A DNA stretch of 64,000 nucleotides, taken from contig NZ_VTTM01000007.1 in assembly GCF_008364795.1 (NCBI RefSeq), positions 276,973-340,972 on the forward strand, read 5' to 3'. How positions within the stretch are numbered: position 1 is the first letter of the stretch; each line of letters starts with the position of its first letter. The notes beneath the pieces were generated by a model. It made no database searches, was not told the origin of the DNA, and saw only the letters and a program-made list of their open reading frames with translations. Positions 61,393-64,000 of this stretch are shown piece after piece. The DNA comes from Azospirillum oryzae. Its GTDB lineage: Bacteria; Pseudomonadota; Alphaproteobacteria; Azospirillales; Azospirillaceae. A program made the position numbers and the translations under genes.

Positions 61393-61733
61393 CGTAAATC
61401 CGTTACCGTGGGCAACTGGATCGGCGGCTTTGCGCCAAAAGCGGACGTGAGCGTGTGTGCTGAAAGAGCAGACGAGCAAACCTGAAGTTTTTACACTCGA
61501 ACCTAATCCCCAACCAGAGCGGCAAGAAGTTTATCAATATCACATATAAGCTGAGCGCAGGATTCAGTATTATGCTCATCGGCGTATTAACAGCGTAACA
61601 CAAACAAGTTACCGACTTAAGCGCCGTTTATACGGATGTTACGCGATCAGATGCAAGGTCAATCCCTCCGCCCGTGAGACCATCACACAAATAAAGTTAA
61701 TTTAAAAATATCGCAGACTATTATTATAGAAAT
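61393..61733. other. AT-rich spacer, no gene seen
   Basis: 341 bp. GC content falls sharply compared with the block to the left, marking the junction of two DNA origins. No open frame with a plausible start, tRNA or clear repeat was found. Confidence 0.6.
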
Positions 61734-63215
61734 TTACTTTTCTTTCTTTTCTTTTGCTGCATCCTTTGCTTCTTTTTCCTCTTGTGTTAAGCTGTCTCCG
61801 AGTAGTTCTCGAATGGGATCCAGCATTTTCCGATCGAGCTGGTCGAGTCGAGAAGCCACCTCGCAGAAGCACATGGCAAAGGCTGCTTGCGCACGGTGAA
61901 TTTCCGTCTCGTGCCCGCCATCACCTGTATGTACGATTTCGCTGCGAGCATGGTAAATGGTCAAGACACTAGATTTGTAAACTTCTACATTTGGGTGGCT
62001 GCTGAGGCAAATCCCAACACGGCGCTGGATACGTGCGGCGCTCCCGGGTGCGTAATAATCAGTAAGCAGTGTTTCGAATGCAACGGCCAGTGCAACGATG
62101 CATTCAGCTTCCTTCAACCGTGACCCAAACGACTGCCTATACCAATCGATCGACGTTACCAATCGACGATAGACTCTGATATGAATTTTTTCTTCTGAGC
62201 TTAGGTTCACATATCGTAGATATCCAACCTCTACAGATCGCAAGATTGGAGTTAGCTTTTCCTTCCACTTTTGGACCTCCGACCGTGCCAACGTGCGCGT
62301 ACTTACTGTGACAGCTAGATCTGAAAGCCTTGCTAATTCTAGAGCTGCGACATTCATAGGTACACGGCGAAGGTTAATCGGTTTTTCGGGGTGAGTCGCC
62401 TCGCCTACCAAGTAGTGGCGAATGTCCAAAGTTTCCCAATTGTTCACATTTGCCGATGACTGAAATTTTTCGACCAATATGCCAGCATCAATACTTAGGG
62501 CATGCAACATTACCACCTGCGCCGCTGCGATTCGAATCTTGAGGGTGTAGATGAATTGGTTCTCGTAGTAATCGCCGGTATGAGAAGAGAGGCGCACCAG
62601 CATAAGAGGGTTGCGGGTTAGCCACTTCATGTTGCTGCCGCGAGCATAATGCTCGATGTCGGACCGATGAATTTCAGCAGTGATGCCAAGTGCCGTTGCC
62701 ATCTTCCTGAGGTTGGCGAGAGCTTCGTCGAAGCCGTTGGCCTGGGCCGTCACAGCGAAATTGGCGTCCAGAAAGACAGCCATGGATTCAAGCTCTGAGG
62801 ATGCTGTCATCAGCGGCGGAATCTCCATCCCGAACTCGGTCAGCGGATAAAGAACGAAGCCCGGCCGCTCGACTCCGGCACTTCGAAGATCCTGGATTAC
62901 GCGACCACATATGTCGGCATGTCCGTTCTGTGCTGCGCTGAGCACGAACTCGTCGAGCACTGAGACCCCGACAAAAATGCCGGATTTCCATAATGCTTTC
63001 GCCAGAATTGAGCGCACCGTGAGTAGGTTATGGAGAATTCCCTCTCTGTCTTTCTCGCTAAGAATGCTTTCATCCGTAGCCAAATCTTCCACGCTGCCGA
63101 ACTGCTTCAGCTGATTGTGCTTTGAAATCAGGTAGCGCTCAGATTTCTCTAGTTTTTTAGTAGAATTTACAGTCAAATTAGGGAAAGCTTGCTCTTCCAT
63201 TGGTTCGGCAGACAT
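61734..63215 (-). CDS. HEPN-like protein of unknown function (493 aa)
   Basis: No named family recognised. The C-terminal part reads like a HEPN domain of the ApeA-type: ECIVALAVAFETLLTDYY, then IYHARSEIVHTGDGG with R424-x4-H429, the RNase motif. The final 20 residues are Lys/Glu-rich. The N-terminal ~380 residues are of unknown fold, mixed helix and strand with no membrane segment. Base composition is much poorer in GC than the flanking genes, as for recently acquired DNA. The ATG at 63215 is first; M at 63200 is possible. RNase-based defence is inferred from the motif and from the place next to an integrase gene. Confidence 0.65.
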   Translation of the reverse strand: MSAEPMEEQAFPNLTVNSTKKLEKSERYLISKHNQLKQFGSVEDLATDESILSEKDREGILHNLLTVRSILAKALWKSGIFVGVSVLDEFVLSAAQNGHADICGRVIQDLRSAGVERPGFVLYPLTEFGMEIPPLMTASSELESMAVFLDANFAVTAQANGFDEALANLRKMATALGITAEIHRSDIEHYARGSNMKWLTRNPLMLVRLSSHTGDYYENQFIYTLKIRIAAAQVVMLHALSIDAGILVEKFQSSANVNNWETLDIRHYLVGEATHPEKPINLRRVPMNVAALELARLSDLAVTVSTRTLARSEVQKWKEKLTPILRSVEVGYLRYVNLSSEEKIHIRVYRRLVTSIDWYRQSFGSRLKEAECIVALAVAFETLLTDYYAPGSAARIQRRVGICLSSHPNVEVYKSSVLTIYHARSEIVHTGDGGHETEIHRAQAAFAMCFCEVASRLDQLDRKMLDPIRELLGDSLTQEEKEAKDAAKEKKEK

Positions 63216-63623
63216 AATTGAGTTGAACAGGGCACTCTGCCTACGTCTTTTTTTTATTCATGTCTACACCGTTTTCGCCGCGCTCTAGCGCTTGCGCAGG
63301 TTCCGCATTGCGAGAAGCTGTTGATTGATAAGCCAGCTCCAACGGCTTGTAATATATTAGATGAATTGACATTCTAAAATAATAATAGGTATACAAATAT
63401 AGGGAATACTGTCCTAATTATTAAAAAATCGCTTTAATGATCGCCCAGCATTTCTAGGATGCAGATTGTCTGTTCAGCATATGCACCATAATGCGGAATA
63501 TTGGTGGATTCGCTTACTGTATCATCCAAAGTTATTTTCGCATTGAAGCGCGGGCGCGACCGGCATCTATTCCTGTCGCAAAATAGTCTTGGGTAAAAGT
63601 CCGCTGTGGGTCAGAACGAGCCG
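63216..63623. other. AT-rich intergenic region, no gene seen
   Basis: About 410 bp of AT-rich DNA (runs such as AATAATAATAGG and TTATTAAAAAATC) between the HEPN-like gene and the integrase. It contains a few A/T-rich promoter-like hexamers toward the HEPN-like gene, but nothing that decides a promoter. No direct repeat of the tRNA fragments was found. Confidence 0.55.
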
Positions 63624-63653
63624 GGGAGTGCCCCCATAACCGAGGGCATTCCC
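63624..63653 (-). terminator. Hairpin downstream of the integrase gene
   Basis: GGGAGTGCCC (63624-63633) and GGGCATTCCC (63644-63653) pair with one G-T mismatch around a 10-base loop, 10 bases after the integrase stop. The stem is long enough to terminate, but only a weak T tract follows on the minus strand. Confidence 0.5.
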
Positions 63654-63663
63654 TCATTCCTCT

Positions 63664-64000
63664 TCAAATCTCGGTCTGCTCGGCCAGTGCCAGAGCATCC
63701 TCGACCTCGATCCCGAGATAGCGGACCGTGCTCTCCAGCTTGGTGTGACCGAGCAGGAGCTGGATGGCGCGCAGATTGCCGGTTCGCCGGTAGATCAGGG
63801 TCGCCTTCGTCCGGCGCATGGAATGCGTCCCGTAGGTCGCTGGGTCGAGACCGATCTCACCGACCCAGCGATCGACCAGCCGGGCATATTGACGGGTCGA
63901 GATCGGTCGATCCGGCCGCACACTGCAGATTCCGATGAAGCCGGCCGGGTATTCCGATTTGAAAGCGGCCACTGTTCCGAACTGAAGCCGGCCAGCGTTC
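63664..64000 (-). CDS. Tyrosine recombinase/integrase, C-terminal part (5' end outside window)
   Basis: About 112 residues of the catalytic domain; the frame runs off the right edge, so the GTG at 63972 is not the real start. Seen are the GTHSMRRTKATL box (His and second Arg), LLLGHTKLEST (third His) and VRYLGIE with the nucleophilic Tyr; the first catalytic Arg lies outside. This is a phage-type (XerC-like) integrase common on plasmids and islands in alphaproteobacteria. It may move the accessory region to its left, or belong to another element beyond the window. Confidence 0.9.
   Translation of the reverse strand, partial: NAGRLQFGTVAAFKSEYPAGFIGICSVRPDRPISTRQYARLVDRWVGEIGLDPATYGTHSMRRTKATLIYRRTGNLRAIQLLLGHTKLESTVRYLGIEVEDALALAEQTEI

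Overview
The window is GC-rich (mostly about 65-70%) bacterial DNA. The gene set (fds NAD-linked formate dehydrogenase, the rplM-rpsI-argC order, a urea ABC transporter, a fused TreS-maltokinase) points to an alphaproteobacterium, probably a Rhodospirillales member such as Azospirillum. That assignment is inferred from gene content and composition. No ribosomal RNA is present to confirm it.

Positions 1-44,165 look like ordinary chromosome. From left to right they hold: the end of a LysR regulator and the operon fdsG-fdsB-fdsA-fdhD-fdsD (soluble NAD+-dependent molybdenum formate dehydrogenase and its maturation factor); a methyltransferase, a VOC protein and a periplasmic L,D-transpeptidase on the minus strand; the urea transporter urtABCDE; a run of small envelope and stress genes (COG4315 protein, acid phosphatase, two FMN split-barrel proteins, glutathione transferase with divergent LysR, membrane-anchored SUMF1-domain protein, ferritin-like protein, glycine-zipper lipoprotein, hotdog thioesterase); rplM-rpsI with promoter and terminator, argC, a gamma-carbonic anhydrase, an OmpA-domain protein; a MocR regulator; and an alpha-glucan/trehalose cluster (treS-maltokinase, glgB, a methyltransferase-glycosyltransferase-like protein, glgX, a receiver-domain protein, malQ).

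A tRNA-Gln gene at 44,326 closes the core region. About 120 bp further on lies a 50-bp 3' fragment of an initiator-type tRNA-Met, a typical scar of integration. From there to the right edge the DNA is accessory. It holds a two-gene CHAT protease / metallo-beta-lactamase-fold operon; ardC; a truncated PAPS-reductase-like gene; a PIN-like nuclease gene; a frameshifted pseudogene; a plasmid/ICE-type block (ParB-like protein, two small proteins, a 1,455-aa methyltransferase plus Strawberry-notch helicase, and a toprim protein fused in frame to a DUF2493/SLOG-like protein); an AT-rich segment with a HEPN-like gene; and the C-terminal part of a tyrosine recombinase that runs off the window.

The most promising candidates for something undescribed are the CHAT-MBL pair, the AT-rich HEPN-like gene beside the integrase, and the ParB/SNO/toprim-DUF2493 block, whose ardC and parB genes share a leader motif of about 30 bases. 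In the core, a small ORF carrying four 8-bp half-sites lies in front of the methyltransferase gene of the glycogen cluster.
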